A stretch of DNA of 64,000 nt, taken from Merluccius polli (taxonomy: Eukaryota > Chordata > Actinopteri > Gadiformes > Merlucciidae). This document shows, in pieces, positions 24,923 through 34,615 of this stretch. A program made the translations under genes and the position numbers. A model generated the notes under the pieces. The model saw only the letters and a program-made list of their open reading frames with translations, did not search any database and was not told the DNA's origin. Every line of letters starts with the position of its first letter. The first letter of the stretch is position 1. The stretch is taken from contig JAOPHQ010005463.1 in NCBI GenBank assembly GCA_030340625.1, positions 1-64,000 of the forward strand. The letters are read 5' to 3'.

Positions 24923-27900
24923 GCACCACATTGGCACATGTGATGCTGGCTTTCTGATTAAATATAATAGATTATATACAATCTATATGTCTGTTATATG
25001 TCAGTGGTTTTCAGAGTGGGGTCCGTGGCATATGATAAAATAATGAATAAAACTCCTATATAATTTATCAAAAATAAAACATGTGAAACTAAAGATAATT
25101 ACTCAAAGTGTCATTTTTTTCAAGGGGGACATAACTTGAAAGTCCATATCTCAATCTGTCTCTATCTCTGTTTCTATCTCTCTCCATCTTTATTTTGTTA
25201 TTTCTCCTTTTTGTTTCTCTTCTCTCTTTGACAGATGGAGCTGAATTGAGTGATAGTTACCAAGGTAACGTTGTGTGTTAGTTAAACAGTCCATAGAGTT
25301 AAACACAGTCCATAGAGTTAAACACAGTCTATAGAGTTAAACACAGTCTACAGAGGTAAACACAGTCTATGGAGTTAAACACAGTCTACAGAGGTAAACA
25401 CAGTCTATGGAGTTAAACAGTCTACAGAGGTAAACACAGTCTATGGAGTTAAACACAGTCTACAGAGGTAAACACAGTCTATGGAGTTAAACACAGTCTA
25501 CAGAGGTAAACACAGTCTATGGAGTTAAACACAGTCTACAGAGGTAAACACAGTCTATAGAGTTAAACACAGTCTATAGAGTTAAACAGTCTATAGAGTT
25601 AAACAGTCTATAGAGTTAAACACAGTCTATAGAGTTAAACACAGTCTATGGATTTCTGTCTGACATTTCATCTCATTCTATTTTTCCATATTTGTCATCC
25701 GTCTAATTACTGCTACGTCTGCAACAGGAGCACCGATGGCATCTCATCACCACCAAGCCCCTCCTCCTATCAATCAACAGGCCCCTCCCCGTCACCAAGT
25801 CCCTCCCCCTATCAATCAACAGGCCCCTCCCCCTCGCCAAGTCCCTCCCCCTATCAATCAACAGGCCCCTCCCCGTCACCAAGTCCCTCCCCCTATCAAT
25901 CAACAGGCCCCTCCCCCTCGCCAAGTCCCTCCCCCTGTCCACCCTCAGGCTGCTCAGCCTGTCAATCAACAAGCCCCTCCCCATCAGGCTCCTCCCCCTC
26001 ACCAAGCTCCTCCCCACCAACAAGTCCCCCCAGCTGCCAATCATCATGCACCACCAGTCATAAGGATTCAAGGCCCGCCCCCTGCTGCCCTCCTAGCCAC
26101 TCCAGGTCCCGCCCACACACCTGGCCCAGGTCCTGCCCACACACCAGGCCCAGGCCCTGCCCACACACCTGGCCCAGGGCCCGCTATTGCACCTGGCCCA
26201 GGCCCCGCTATTGCACCTGGCCCAGGCCCCGCTATTACACCTGGCCCAGCCCCTACACCAGGCCCAGGCCCAGCCCACACACCTGGCCCAGGCCCCGCTA
26301 TTACACCTGGCCCAGCCCCTACACCAGGCCTAGGCCCCACCCACACACCTGGCCCAGGCCCCGCTATTACACCTGGCCCAGGCCCCGCTATTACACCTGG
26401 CCCAGCCCACACACCTGGCCCCACCCACACACCTGGCCCAGGCCCCGCTAACACATCAGTCCCCGCCCACACACCAGGGCCCAACCCCGCTTTTACACCT
26501 GGCCCCACCCACACATCTGGTCCAAGCCCCGCCCCTACACCTAGCCCTGCCCACACAACTAACCCATCCCCCACCCCTACACCAGGTCCCGCCTCTACAC
26601 CAGGTCCCGCCCCTACACCTGGCCCCGCCCACACACCTTGCCTCCCCCCTACATCTGGCCCAACCCCCACACCTGGCCCAAGCCTCGCCCCCACACCTTG
26701 CCCCGCCCCTATACCTGGCCCAGGCCCTGACCCCACACCTGGCCCCACCCCTACACATGGCCCCGCCCCTACACCTGGCCCCGCCACTACACCTGGCCCT
26801 GCCCCTACACCTGGCCCTGCCCCTACACCTGGCCCAGGCCCCGACCATACACCTGGCCCCGCCTCTACACCATGCCAGACTCCAGGTTTGTATCTCTGAT
26901 GTTACGAACCTAAACCCCTCCTACCTCCCCCTACACCAGTACAATTATACTTTATTATGGTAGGTTAGTCATCACCGACCTGTCTGTCTGTTAGTCATTA
27001 CCAATCTGTCTGTCATAACCAACCTGTCTGTCTGTCAGTCATCACTAACCTGTCTGTCTGTTAATTAGAGCAAGATAGACGGCCAACAACCCCAGGGGGA
27101 ACGAGGAAAGGCAAGTCCAGGGTATTGTGTGTCAAGCATACTGTGGGTTAGGCTTAGCTTAGACTAGTGTTATGCTAGGGTTGGGTTAGACTAGTGTTAG
27201 GCTAGGGTTGGGTTGGGTTAGGGTTGGGTTAGGGTTGTGTCGGGTTAGGGTAGTGTTAAGGTTAGGCTAGGGTTGGGTTAGACTAGTGTTAGGCTAGGGT
27301 TGGGTTAGGCTAGTGTTAAGGTAATGTTAGGCTAGGGTTAAGCTAGGCTAATGTTAGGGTTGGGTTAGGCTAGACTAGTGTTAAGGTTGGGTTAGGGTTG
27401 GGCTAGGTTAGGGTTAAGTTAGGATAGTGTTAGGCTAAGGTTGGGCTAGGCTAGTGTTAGACTAGTGTTAGGCTAGGGTTAGTGTTGGGGGAGCCAAGTG
27501 TTAGGCTAGGGCTAGGGTTCGGGTTAAGTTGGGCTAGGTTAGGGATAAGCTAGGCTAGTGTTAGGCTAAGGTTGGGCTATGCTAGTGTTAGGCTAGGGTT
27601 AGGGTTGGGTTAACCTAGTGTTATGCTAGGGCTAGGCTGGTAATCTTGCATTAATGTTGAGTTGGACTAGTGTTGGGTTAGGGTTGGGTTGGGTTAGGCT
27701 AGTGTTGAGTTAGACGGTGTGTTAGGCTATGGTTTGGGTTAGGTTAGAGTAGGGTTGGGCTAGGGTAATGCTAGTGTTAGGCTAGGGTTAGGGTTGGGTT
27801 AGACTAGGGTAAGGGTTAGGCTAGTGTTAGGTTAGGGTTAGGCTAGTGTTGGGTAAGGGGTGGGTTAGGCTAGGGTTAAAGTAGGGTTAGGCAAGTGTTA

Positions 27901-30099
27901 GGTTAGGGTTAGGCTAGTGTTAGGTTAGGGTTAGGCTAGTGTTAGGTTAGGGTTAGGCTAGTGTTGGGTTGGGGTTAGACTAGTGTTAGGTTAGGCTGGT
28001 TAGGCTTCGACTGTCTTATGTCACTGGAGACCAATTGTTTTTCTCTCTGCTGGGATGCAGAGGTCACATGGGAGGACCAACAGAAGACAACAGCCAATGA
28101 TAATGGTGCAGCCGTTAGCCCCACCCCGCCCCGCCCAGGTAGCTCCACCCTCTCGTATACAGGAACACTCTCAGATATATATTATATTATAAAATATGTG
28201 ATTTCACATTTTTCCCCAAGTGATCAAGCATTAGCAATCGGCTGAACGTTCTTCTGGCCACGCCCACCAGCTGAACGTTCATCTGGCCACGCCCACCAGC
28301 TGAACGTTCATCTGGCCACGCCCACCAGCTGAACGTTCATCTGGCCACGCCCACCAGCTGAACGTTCATCTGGCCACGCCCACCAGCTGAACGTATCTGG
28401 CCACGCCCACCAGCTGAACGTTCATCTGGCCACGCCCACCGGCTGAACGTTCATCTGGCCACGCCCACCAGCTGAACGTTCATCTGGCCACGCCCACCAG
28501 CTGACCGTTCATCTGGCCACGCCCACCAGCTGAACGGTCAAGTACTGACTTCACTGACGTTTGTTTCTTCTCTCTGTCTGTCTCATTCTCCAGTTGGAAT
28601 GAATGTCTCTAAGGTGAATCATGCATACACATATACATAAACATATATACATATACACATATACACATGTATATATACACATAAACATATACATATATAC
28701 AATATATAATATTTTAATATTTTATAGACTTGATATGGATATATAATTTATATTTATCATATATTTCATGTATTATATATTTAATATATTAAAAATGTAT
28801 ATATATTTCATATGTTTGATATTAAATCCTGTTGCAGTCATCAGAGAGCTTGTCGCCTGGAGCCACTGGGGGCAGCGCAGCATCTGAAACCACCGCAGCT
28901 CGCCGCATCAGGTGATACCTCCACCCAAGCACCACCCGGTTAACCCCAACATATCATTTCGCTGCAAGCATTTTTAATTCTTTTCATCTTGTGTCTGCAT
29001 GCATGTTCCTTTCCTATTGGCTCCAGCCGCTCTGAGGCACTGGAGGGCCAATCAGAAGACAGCGTGGGGACGGGGTCAGAAGGGGAGAGCAGACCCCCCC
29101 TGGAGAAGGGAGAGTCAACGGAGGGAGAGGAGACAGAGGAGGAGGAGACAGAGACACCCAAGTAAGAGTCAGAGGTTTACGCTGGTCAAACTAGTTTATT
29201 AACTGATAAAACTAGTTTAGAAACGTATCAGACGGAATAAGTCTATATTGGATTAGCCTAGACTAGTTGAGATTAAACTGGATAAGATTAGACTACATTA
29301 GTTTAGATTAGACTGGATTAGATTAGACTGGATTTAATTAGACTGGATTAGATTCAACTTCATTGTCATTGCAACAGTGGCAAGCGGTCCATATAAACTC
29401 TGAATGCGGTGCATTTCACATTAACATTTAAAATGTTACAAAACACGTTTTATTTGAATAATGCTTCAAAAAGCAAAACTACAACATCAGTTGTAGTTAT
29501 AAATAAGTGCTGTGTGGAGGAAGTCAGTGGCTTTCGGATCCACTCTTGGTCCTTGGTCCGATCCGAGTGACAGATCACACACCAGACCACAGAGCGCCAT
29601 GTGGGGCAGCATAGTAGTAGTAGTATATACTGTATATAATATATATAATCTACAGGGCAGGGGTTGCGGCTGCCGCGGCCCCCATCGCCAAGGCGGCCAG
29701 CGTGGGGGGGGAGATCTGCTCCCTGGGGAGGAATGATGACGATGACGATGAGAAGAAGAGGAGGTCCAGCTTCGGAGCCAAGATGATGGGGATGGTCGGC
29801 CTCGGCAAGAAGAGCCAGAGTACCTCGCAGCTCAACCCAGAGGGTGAGTTACACTGGTTCAAACCAGTTCAAACCCAGTCTAAACCAGTTCTAACCAGTT
29901 CAAACCACTGAACATGTGTGCGTGTGTGCGTGTGTGTGTGTGTAGAAGAGGAGAAGAAGAAGAAGGTGATTCGCCTGCCCGTGCAGCGAAGTGTGGAGAC
30001 GGGGCTGGCGGTGGACTTTAAGTCTCGTTTCACCAGACAGCCCAGCAGAGACCTGGATGCTGAGGAGCCCACACCCGGAGCGTAGGTTATAGACTAATA

Positions 30100-30153
<54 letters not shown>

Positions 30154-31642
30154 ATAGGCTGATCTCTCCTGTGTTGTGATAGGCTGATCTTCCCGGGGGT
30201 GAAGCTGGCTTCTGATAGGCTGTTCACTGGCTTCCTGGATGGGCTTGGCCCCGCCCAGTTGGCTGGTCGCCAGACTCTGGCCACGCCTTCTATGGGTCAG
30301 TCCATATATGGTCAGGAGGAATGACAGGCAATGTGATTGGAGGAGTGGTAACGAGGGCGCTAATAAGTGTGATGTCACTTCCCGCCAGGTGACATCCAGA
30401 TCGGGATGGTGTTCAGGAAGGAGCGTCTGGACGTAGAGGTGATCCGAGCCCGGGGGCTTGTGGGTAAACAGGGAAACAAAAACACCCCAGGTAAACACTA
30501 AGGGCGCTTCCCCCCCCCCCCCCCCCCCCCCCCCACCTCCACTCCCCCGCCACTTGGCCTTCACATCGGTAATATTGTTCCATACCTGAGTACACATGTA
30601 TGCACCTCATTGGTTTACCAGTCCACAATAAACACAAACACTATGCGACATTTGTTAATGTTATATATATTTATATATAAGTATGTATATATTTAGCTCC
30701 CTATGTAAAGGTGTACCTGGTGGACAATGGGAAGTGTATATATTTATATATATTTATATATATTTACATATAAGTATGTATATATTTAGCTCCCTATGTA
30801 AAGGTGTACCTGGTGGACAACGGGAAGTGTATATATTTATATATATTTATATATATTTATATATAAGTATGTATATATTTAGCTCCCTATGTAAAGGTGT
30901 ACCTGGTGGACAACGGGAAGTGTATATATTTATATATATTTATATATAAGTACTGTATGTATATATTTAGCTCCCTATGTAAAGGTGTACCTGGTGCTCA
31001 ACGGGAAGTGTATATATTTATATATATTTATATATATTTATATATAAGTATGTATATATTTAGCTCCCTATGTAAAGGTGCACCTGGTGGACAATGGGAA
31101 GTGTATATATTTATATATATTTATATATAAGTATGTATATATTTAGCTCCCTATGTAAAGGTGTACCTGGTGGACAACGGGAAGTGTATATATTTATATA
31201 TATTTATATATAAGTATGTATATATTTAGCTCCCTATGTAAAGGTGTACCTGGTGGACAACGGGAAGTGTATATATTTATATATATTTATATATATTTAT
31301 ATATAAGTATGTATATATTTAGCTCCCTATGTAAAGGTGTACCTGGTGGACAACGGGAAGTGTATATATTTATATATATTTATATATATTTATATATAAG
31401 TATGTATATATTTAGCTCCCTATGTAAAGGTGTACCTGGTGGACAACGGGAAGTGTATATATTTATATATATTTATATATAAGTATGTATATATTTAGCT
31501 CCCTATGTAAAGGTGTACCTGGTGGACAACGGGAAGTGTGTTCTGAAGCGCCGGACGCGACTCGCCAGGAAGTCTCTGGACCCGCTCTACCAGCAACAGC
31601 TGCAGTTTGAAGATACACCAGAGGGCAAGGTCCTGCAGGTAG

Positions 31643-31680
<38 letters not shown>

Positions 31681-32523
31681 GTCAACATAAATAACCCTAA
31701 CAGCTCATTCTAGATGTAGTTTTAGAGTACACTAGCTACTACTAGTGAGAGATAACTTCGACCATCTGTCTGTCTCTCACCCTGTCTCTGTTCAACGCTA
31801 ACTTCAACCACCTGTCTGTCTCTCACCCTGTCTCTGTACAACACTAACATCAACCATCTGTCTGTCTCTCACCCTGTCTCTGTACAACGCTAACTTCAAC
31901 CATCTGTCTGTCTCTCACCCTGTCTCTGTACAACACTAACATCAACCATCTGTCTGTCTCTCACCCTGTCTCTGTACAACGCTAACTTCAACCACCTGTC
32001 TGTCTCTCACCCTGTCTCTGTACAACACTAACATCAACCATCTGTCTGTCTCTCACCCTGTCTCTGTACAACGCTAACTTCAACCATCTGTCTGTCTCTC
32101 ACCCTGTCTCTGTACAACACTAACATCAACCATCTGTCTGTCTCTCACCCTGTCTCTGTACAACGCTAACTTCAACCACCTGTCTGTCTCTCACCCTGTC
32201 TCTGTACAACACTAACATCAACCATCTGTCTGTCTCTCACCCTGTCTCTGTACAACGCTAACTTCAACCATCTGTCTGTCTCTCACCCTGTCTCTCTACA
32301 ACGCTAACTTCAACCATCTGTCTGTCTGTGTGTATAGATTATCGTGTGGGGGGACTACGGTCGTATGGATCATAAATCCTTCATGGGCGCTGCTCAGATC
32401 CTATTGGACGACCTTGACCTGTCCAACATGGTGATCGGTTGGTTCAAATTGTTTCCTCCGACGTCATTGGTGGACCCTGCCTTGGCCCCGCTGACCAATG
32501 GTGAGACGGAGGGTAGTAAGTGA
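9099..32523 (+). CDS. rims2: RIM active-zone scaffold, PDZ-C2A-C2B (RIMS2-like), 5' exons missing
   Basis: At least 33 exons were traced with matching phases: 9099-9302, 9382-9579, 13143-13207, 13610-13729, 14434-14533, 15016-15139, 15373-15419, 16321-16391, 16743-16781, 16890-17020, 20628-20799, 21061-21184, 21355-21423, 21568-21703, 22119-22226, 22831-22881, 23556-23624, 24038-24097, 24564-24701, 24796-24857, 25235-25264, 25728-26885, 27069-27110, 28061-28138, 28594-28613, 28838-28911, 29027-29161, 29656-29843, 29946-30081, 30183-30295, 30389-30490, 31499-31638, 32338-32523. Domains: PDZ (13610-15139; LLGLKVVGGRMTESG), C2A (16890-21184) and C2B (30389-32523). The conserved FLDGLGPAQLAGRQTLATPS precedes C2B. 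RIM proteins tether Rab3, Munc13 and Ca channels at presynaptic active zones. ARGLVGKQG in C2B and the lrp12 neighbour favour RIMS2 over RIMS1. About 1,496 codons are seen. The Rab3-binding zinc-finger exons are not in the window. Confidence 0.92.
10500..11340. repeat. Minisatellite, CTACTGCTAGCTA family
   Basis: About 32 units of 24-27 bp alternating between CTACTGCTAGCTACCAGATA(CATAGC) and CTACTGCTAGCTACTAGAGA(TAGCC). Lies in the rims2 intron before exon 13143. Confidence 0.96.
11340..11575. repeat. About 20-bp tandem repeat GAGGAGATCTGAGGACCTA
   Basis: About 11 units of GATCTGAGGACCTAGAGGA or the GTGGA variant, directly following the previous array. It contains many BglII-type AGATCT sites but no coding content. 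Confidence 0.93.
11808..11829 (+). CDS. rims2: Candidate alternative first coding exon of rims2 (beta-type start)
   Basis: ATG GAT CCC GTG GCA GGT CCT G is followed by a good donor, gtgaga. It ends in phase 1, the phase required by the next exon at 13143 (starting GC AAC ATG), giving MDPVAGPGNMDGHWW just before the PDZ domain. Mammalian RIM2 has a beta form that starts at an internal promoter and lacks the Rab3-binding region. This short exon lies in the right place for such a start, and 11580-11807 is non-repetitive, unlike its surroundings. There is no transcript evidence, so it could be chance. Confidence 0.35.
11985..13072. repeat. 27-bp minisatellite GGTTAGTTTAGGTGTTAGGT
   Basis: About 40 units of 27 bp (GATGGTTAGTTTAGGTGTTA plus GGTTAGA). 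Because 27 is a multiple of three, one frame stays open and would read MVSLGVRLE repeated. This is a repeat artefact, not a protein. The unit has a TTAGG-like core. Confidence 0.97.
13735..14420. repeat. Degenerate telomere-like repeat in rims2 intron
   Basis: A mix of TTAGGG, TTATAGGG, TTGTAGGG and TTACATGG units with no strict period. It starts within a few bases of the PDZ exon donor at 13729 and ends just before the next exon at 14434. Confidence 0.9.
14930..15005. repeat. (TA)n microsatellite
   Basis: About 30 TA dinucleotides followed by GTGTGTGTAT, ending 10 bases before the acceptor of the PDZ exon at 15016. Confidence 0.97.
15140..15350. repeat. 43-bp tandem repeat
   Basis: Four to five near-identical units containing ACAAACAACTCAACATAATA and ATACAAATAATAAGAATATT. 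They begin immediately after the donor at 15139. Confidence 0.93.
15420..16240. repeat. About 31-bp minisatellite starting at a rims2 donor, last unit inverted
   Basis: About 26 units of TTAGGGTTAGTCACACACCT plus TACCGACTG. The first unit overlaps the donor of the exon ending at 15419 (gtaagtcacacacc). At 16209-16240 the unit appears once in reverse complement (CCCTAACAGTCGGTAAGGTG...), so the end of the array can fold on itself. Confidence 0.93.
16270..16740. repeat. (GT)n microsatellites and GAAACATAT repeat around two short rims2 exons
   Basis: (GT)n runs at 16271-16317 and 16603-16685 provide the pyrimidine/GT-rich sequence before the acceptors at 16321 and 16743. 16405-16565 is an imperfect GAAACATATGAACATAG repeat. 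A run of more than 20 C bases at 16862-16884 precedes the C2A exon. Confidence 0.9.
17000..19503. repeat. 41-47-bp minisatellite carrying the C2A exon end and donor (about 50 copies)
   Basis: The unit contains ACCATGTACCTCCTCCCTGA, CCGCAG and then GTACACACCAGTACTACC. The true exon 16890-17020 ends ...ACC ATG TAC CTC CTC CCT GAC CGC AG|gtacac, encoding TMYLLPDR of a C2A beta strand. Each unit thus repeats about 25 exonic bases plus the 5' splice site. The pyrimidine-rich CCTCCTCCCTGACCGCAG could also act as an acceptor, so each copy is potentially a tiny exon. Short (41-bp) units lack one CATGTA. A few copies have CTG in place of CAG, which removes the donor. Open frames through the array are artefacts of the repetition. 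Confidence 0.97.
19560..20595. repeat. About 68-bp higher-order minisatellite
   Basis: About 15 units built from GGTGCTAGGCTAGTAGCTTG, GCTAGGTGCTAGGCACTGGG and CTATGTGCTAGTCTGGTAGC subrepeats. It ends 30 bases before the second C2A exon at 20628. Confidence 0.95.
21188..21262. repeat. (CA)n microsatellite
   Basis: About 36 CA dinucleotides, starting six bases after the donor of the C2A exon that ends at 21184. Confidence 0.98.
21740..22025. mobile_element. Dispersed-repeat fragment (retroelement 3' end type)
   Basis: The block ends GAAAAGGCACGAAGATGGATGGATGAA. It also has the segment CCAGGATGAGCTGGAGGAAG followed by GAAAGGGACGCCTGGGC, typical of a repeat common in fish genomes. It has no intact ORF relation to rims2. 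Family unresolved. Confidence 0.55.
22226..22795. repeat. ACTACATAGAAT minisatellite beginning at a rims2 donor
   Basis: Alternating 12-bp ACTACATAGAAT and ATATATAGAAT units. The first unit (gtactacatagaat) overlaps the donor after exon 22119-22226. Confidence 0.95.
22975..23540. repeat. 23-bp minisatellite TGTAGCTGTGATAAAGGACA
   Basis: About 25 units with a regular insertion of AACTATGATAGACTGTATAG every two or three units, giving a higher-order period. Confidence 0.95.
23895..24010. mobile_element. Dispersed repeat end (GTGGTTCTCAAAGTGGGGTC)
   Basis: The motif GTGGTTCTCAAAGTGGGGTC followed by CGGGACCCCCAGGGGTCTGT recurs, diverged, at 25000-25140 (GTGGTTTTCAGAGTGGGGTC). This marks two copies of the same interspersed element in rims2 introns. 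Confidence 0.6.
24105..24535. repeat. AGATCTATATGTATAGATCT palindromic minisatellite
   Basis: About 12 units of 28-35 bp, each containing the near-perfect palindrome AGATCTATATGTATAGATCT followed by ATTGGTAGAGAAT or ATAGCTAGAGGAC. Confidence 0.93.
25270..25655. repeat. About 22-bp repeat TTAAACACAGTCTATAGAG
   Basis: About 17 units alternating between GTTAAACACAGTCTATAGA and GGTAAACACAGTCTATGGA. Fills most of the intron before the giant proline-rich exon. Confidence 0.93.
25728..26885 (+). CDS. rims2: Giant proline-rich, repeat-derived exon of rims2
   Basis: A single 1158-nt exon (acceptor gcaacag at 25721-25727, donor gtttgt at 26886) encodes about 386 residues with no stop. It has two blocks: first PPPINQQAPPRHQV-type repeats (25750-25960), then PGPAHTPGP / PGPAITPGP repeats (26095-26880). 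Entry and exit phase are both 1, matching its neighbours, which argues that it is really spliced into the message. I know of no such block in the linker between C2A and C2B of mammalian RIMs. It is most simply a minisatellite that became coding. Low-complexity PxxP and poly-proline helices could bind SH3 domains, but that is inference. Confidence 0.7.
27115..28010. repeat. Irregular TTAGGCTAGTGTTAGGG repeat
   Basis: A long run of GGTTAGGCTAGTGTTAGG variants in the intron between exons 27069-27110 and 28061-28138. A TTAGGG-like core is frequent, but spacing is irregular. Confidence 0.9.
28230..28548. repeat. 29-bp minisatellite CCACCAGCTGAACGTTCATC
   Basis: Eleven units of CAGCTGAACGTTCATCTGGC plus CACGCCCAC, with little divergence. 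28620-28830 downstream is AT-rich ATACATATA low complexity. Confidence 0.96.
29200..29655. other. rims2 intron, short GATTAGACTG repeat, otherwise unique
   Basis: 29240-29350 holds imperfect GATTAGACTGGATTA copies. 29350-29655 shows nothing recognisable. Confidence 0.5.
30690..31540. repeat. 81-94-bp minisatellite carrying the C2B acceptor and exon start (10 copies)
   Basis: Nine extra copies precede the real exon 31499-31638. Each contains tatatttag, then CTCCCTATGTAAAGGTGTAC, then CTGGTGGACAACGGGAAGTG, then (TATT)-rich spacer. The exonic part encodes APYVKVYLVDNGKC, the C2B strand equivalent to the C2A strand copied at 17000-19503. Most copies are identical to the exon. Differences include GACAATGGG, GTGCTCAACG and GTGCACCTGG. 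All keep the TTAG acceptor, but only the last continues into the full exon with a donor at 31639. Confidence 0.97.
31745..32335. repeat. About 46-bp minisatellite ending at the last rims2 acceptor
   Basis: About 13 units of CAACCATCTGTCTGTCTCTC plus ACCCTGTCTCTGTACAAC, with alternating CGCTAACTT and ACTAACAT. The final unit runs into the pyrimidine tract of the acceptor at 32337. Confidence 0.95.
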
Positions 32524-32729
32524 GCAAGCTCCGCCCCATGTCAGCGTGCTAACCAATCAGCGAATCCGATCTCCACACTGGTTGCTAGGGCAACAGAAGT
32601 TCCACTCTGGTGATTGGCTGAATAAGGACTTTAACTGTAACATGTCATCACGTACGATCGCCACGGAAACCCACAGCTTAATTTGTAGTTTAAAACCATC
32701 AGAGATTATTTTTTATTGTTTGTTTTCAG

Positions 32730-32735
32730 AATAAA
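32730..32735 (+). terminator. Candidate rims2 poly(A) signal AATAAA
   Basis: AATAAA lies about 207 bases after the rims2 stop codon (32521-32523), before a new minisatellite begins. Confidence 0.5.
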
Positions 32736-32737
32736 TT

Positions 32738-33075
32738 ATGTATTATTATGGATGGATGTATTAATACATGGATGTATTATTATGGATGGATGTATTAATA
32801 CATGGATGTATTATTATGGATGGATGTATTAATACATGGATGTATTATTATTGTATTATTATTATGGATGGATGTATTAATACATGGATGTATTATTATT
32901 GTATTATTATTATGGATGGATGTATTAATACATGGATATATTATTATTATTCTTATGGATGTATTAATAAATGATATATTGTTATGGCTGTATTAATACA
33001 TGGATGTATTATTATGGATGGATATATTAATACATAATTGTCTTATTATGGATGGATGGATGAATACATGGATGG
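32738..33075. repeat. ATGGATGTATTAATACATGG repeat
   Basis: About nine irregular units of TATTATTATGGATGGATGTA and TTAATACATGGATG. 33075-33450 downstream shows no gene. Confidence 0.9.
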
Positions 33076-33459
33076 ATGTTTTCATTGGTTTTAACTTACA
33101 ACATAAGCTCTGTGAGTAAAAGGCTCTTGGAAGAGCTGAGTAAACCAATCAAACCGTAAAGACAAATTCCACTGGAGGAAGATGTAAGAATAATGTCCAT
33201 TTACTGGAAAATGAAAGCATATTCGGATATCAGTTTCAAACAATCAGACAGTATGTTTAGCACCTTTAATCGTATTTTACAATTCACTTCAGAAGAACAA
33301 CACAAGACGACTAGAACATGACTAGAACATGACTACAACATGCAGTTTACAGTCACAAAACACAAAATCAAAACCATAATAAATATATACCAGGAACGGA
33401 ACAAAACTGGAACAAAACAAATAAATAAAGTCAATAGTTTCACCTGCATGCTACAGGAA

Positions 33460-33960
33460 AGTAATCACCTCTGGTACACGCACTCTGGTACACGCACCTC
33501 TGGTACACACGCTTCACCACTCGTACCGTCCGACGCCACACGCTTCACCACTCGTACCGACTCCACACGCTCCACCGCTCGTACCGACGCCACACGCTTC
33601 ACCACTCGTACCGTCCGACGCCACACGCTCCACCACTCGTACCGACGCCACACGCTTCACCGCTCGTACCGACGCCACACGCTTCACCACTCGTACCGAC
33701 GCCACACGCTTCACCACTCGTACCGACGCCACATGCTTCGCCACACGCTTCGCCACTCGTACCGCGGCCACACGCTTCGCCACACGCTTCACCACTCGTA
33801 CCGCGGCCACACGCTTCGCCACACGCTTCAACCACTCGTACCGACGCCACACGTTTCGCCACACGCTCCACCACTTGTACCGACGCCACACATTTCGCCA
33901 CACGCTTCAACCACTCGTACCGACGCCACACGCTTCGCCACACGCTTCACCACTTGTACC
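33460..33960. repeat. CACACGCTTCACCACTCGTA minisatellite
   Basis: About 18 units of 24-27 bp (ACCACTCGTACCGACGCCAC plus ACGCTTC) with CGCGGCC and CCGTCCG variants. It lies between the 3' ends of rims2 and lrp12. CpG-rich in an AT-rich setting. Confidence 0.93.
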
Positions 33961-34219
33961 GACTGTCTCTGTCTCCGTCTGTCTCAGTTCAAGGTTGCAG
34001 CAGTCAGATGAGAGCATGTCTTATAGAGGGGGGCGCGTCTTATAGAGCAGGACCTCCTCCTATTGGTTCGACTGAGAATCCGGGGGAGAGTCTTAGAGAA
34101 CAGGGGGCGTGTCTTAGAGGAAAGACACTCCTATTGGTTCCCATAGTCAGTAGAAAAGAACATGAAGTGTGATAATAACCTGTGACCCCTGACCCTTAAC
34201 CCAGTATGACTACCAGTAT

Positions 34220-34615
34220 GTTCACCTAGCAGTCTAGCACTAGGTGTCCTGTTAGCATCCTGGGTAGCAATCCAGTTAGTGTCTTGGTTAGCGGTTAGCG
34301 TATCAGTTAACATCCTAGTTGACATCCTTGAGTCCTGTTTAGCGTCCGGGTTAGCGTTTAGCATCCTGGTTAACAGCTAACATCCTGATTAACATCCTGG
34401 CTGGCGTAAGCGTCCTGGTTAGTGTTAGTGGTTAGCGTCCTGGTTAGCGTTAGCATCCTGGTTAGCGGTAGCTTCCTGGTTTGCGGTTAACATCCTGGTT
34501 AGTGTCGCGATTAGCATCCTGGTTAGCAGTTAAGGTCCTGGTTAGCGTAAGCATCCTGGTTAGCATTAGCGGTTAGCATCCTGGTTAGCGTTAGCGGTTA
34601 GCATCCTGGTCAGCG
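34220..34615. repeat. GTTAGCATCCTGGTTAGC repeat ending at the lrp12 stop codon
   Basis: About 20 degenerate units of 15-21 bp (TCCTGGTTAGCGGTTAGCA) in the presumed 3' UTR of lrp12, running up to its TAA at 34616-34618. Confidence 0.88.
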
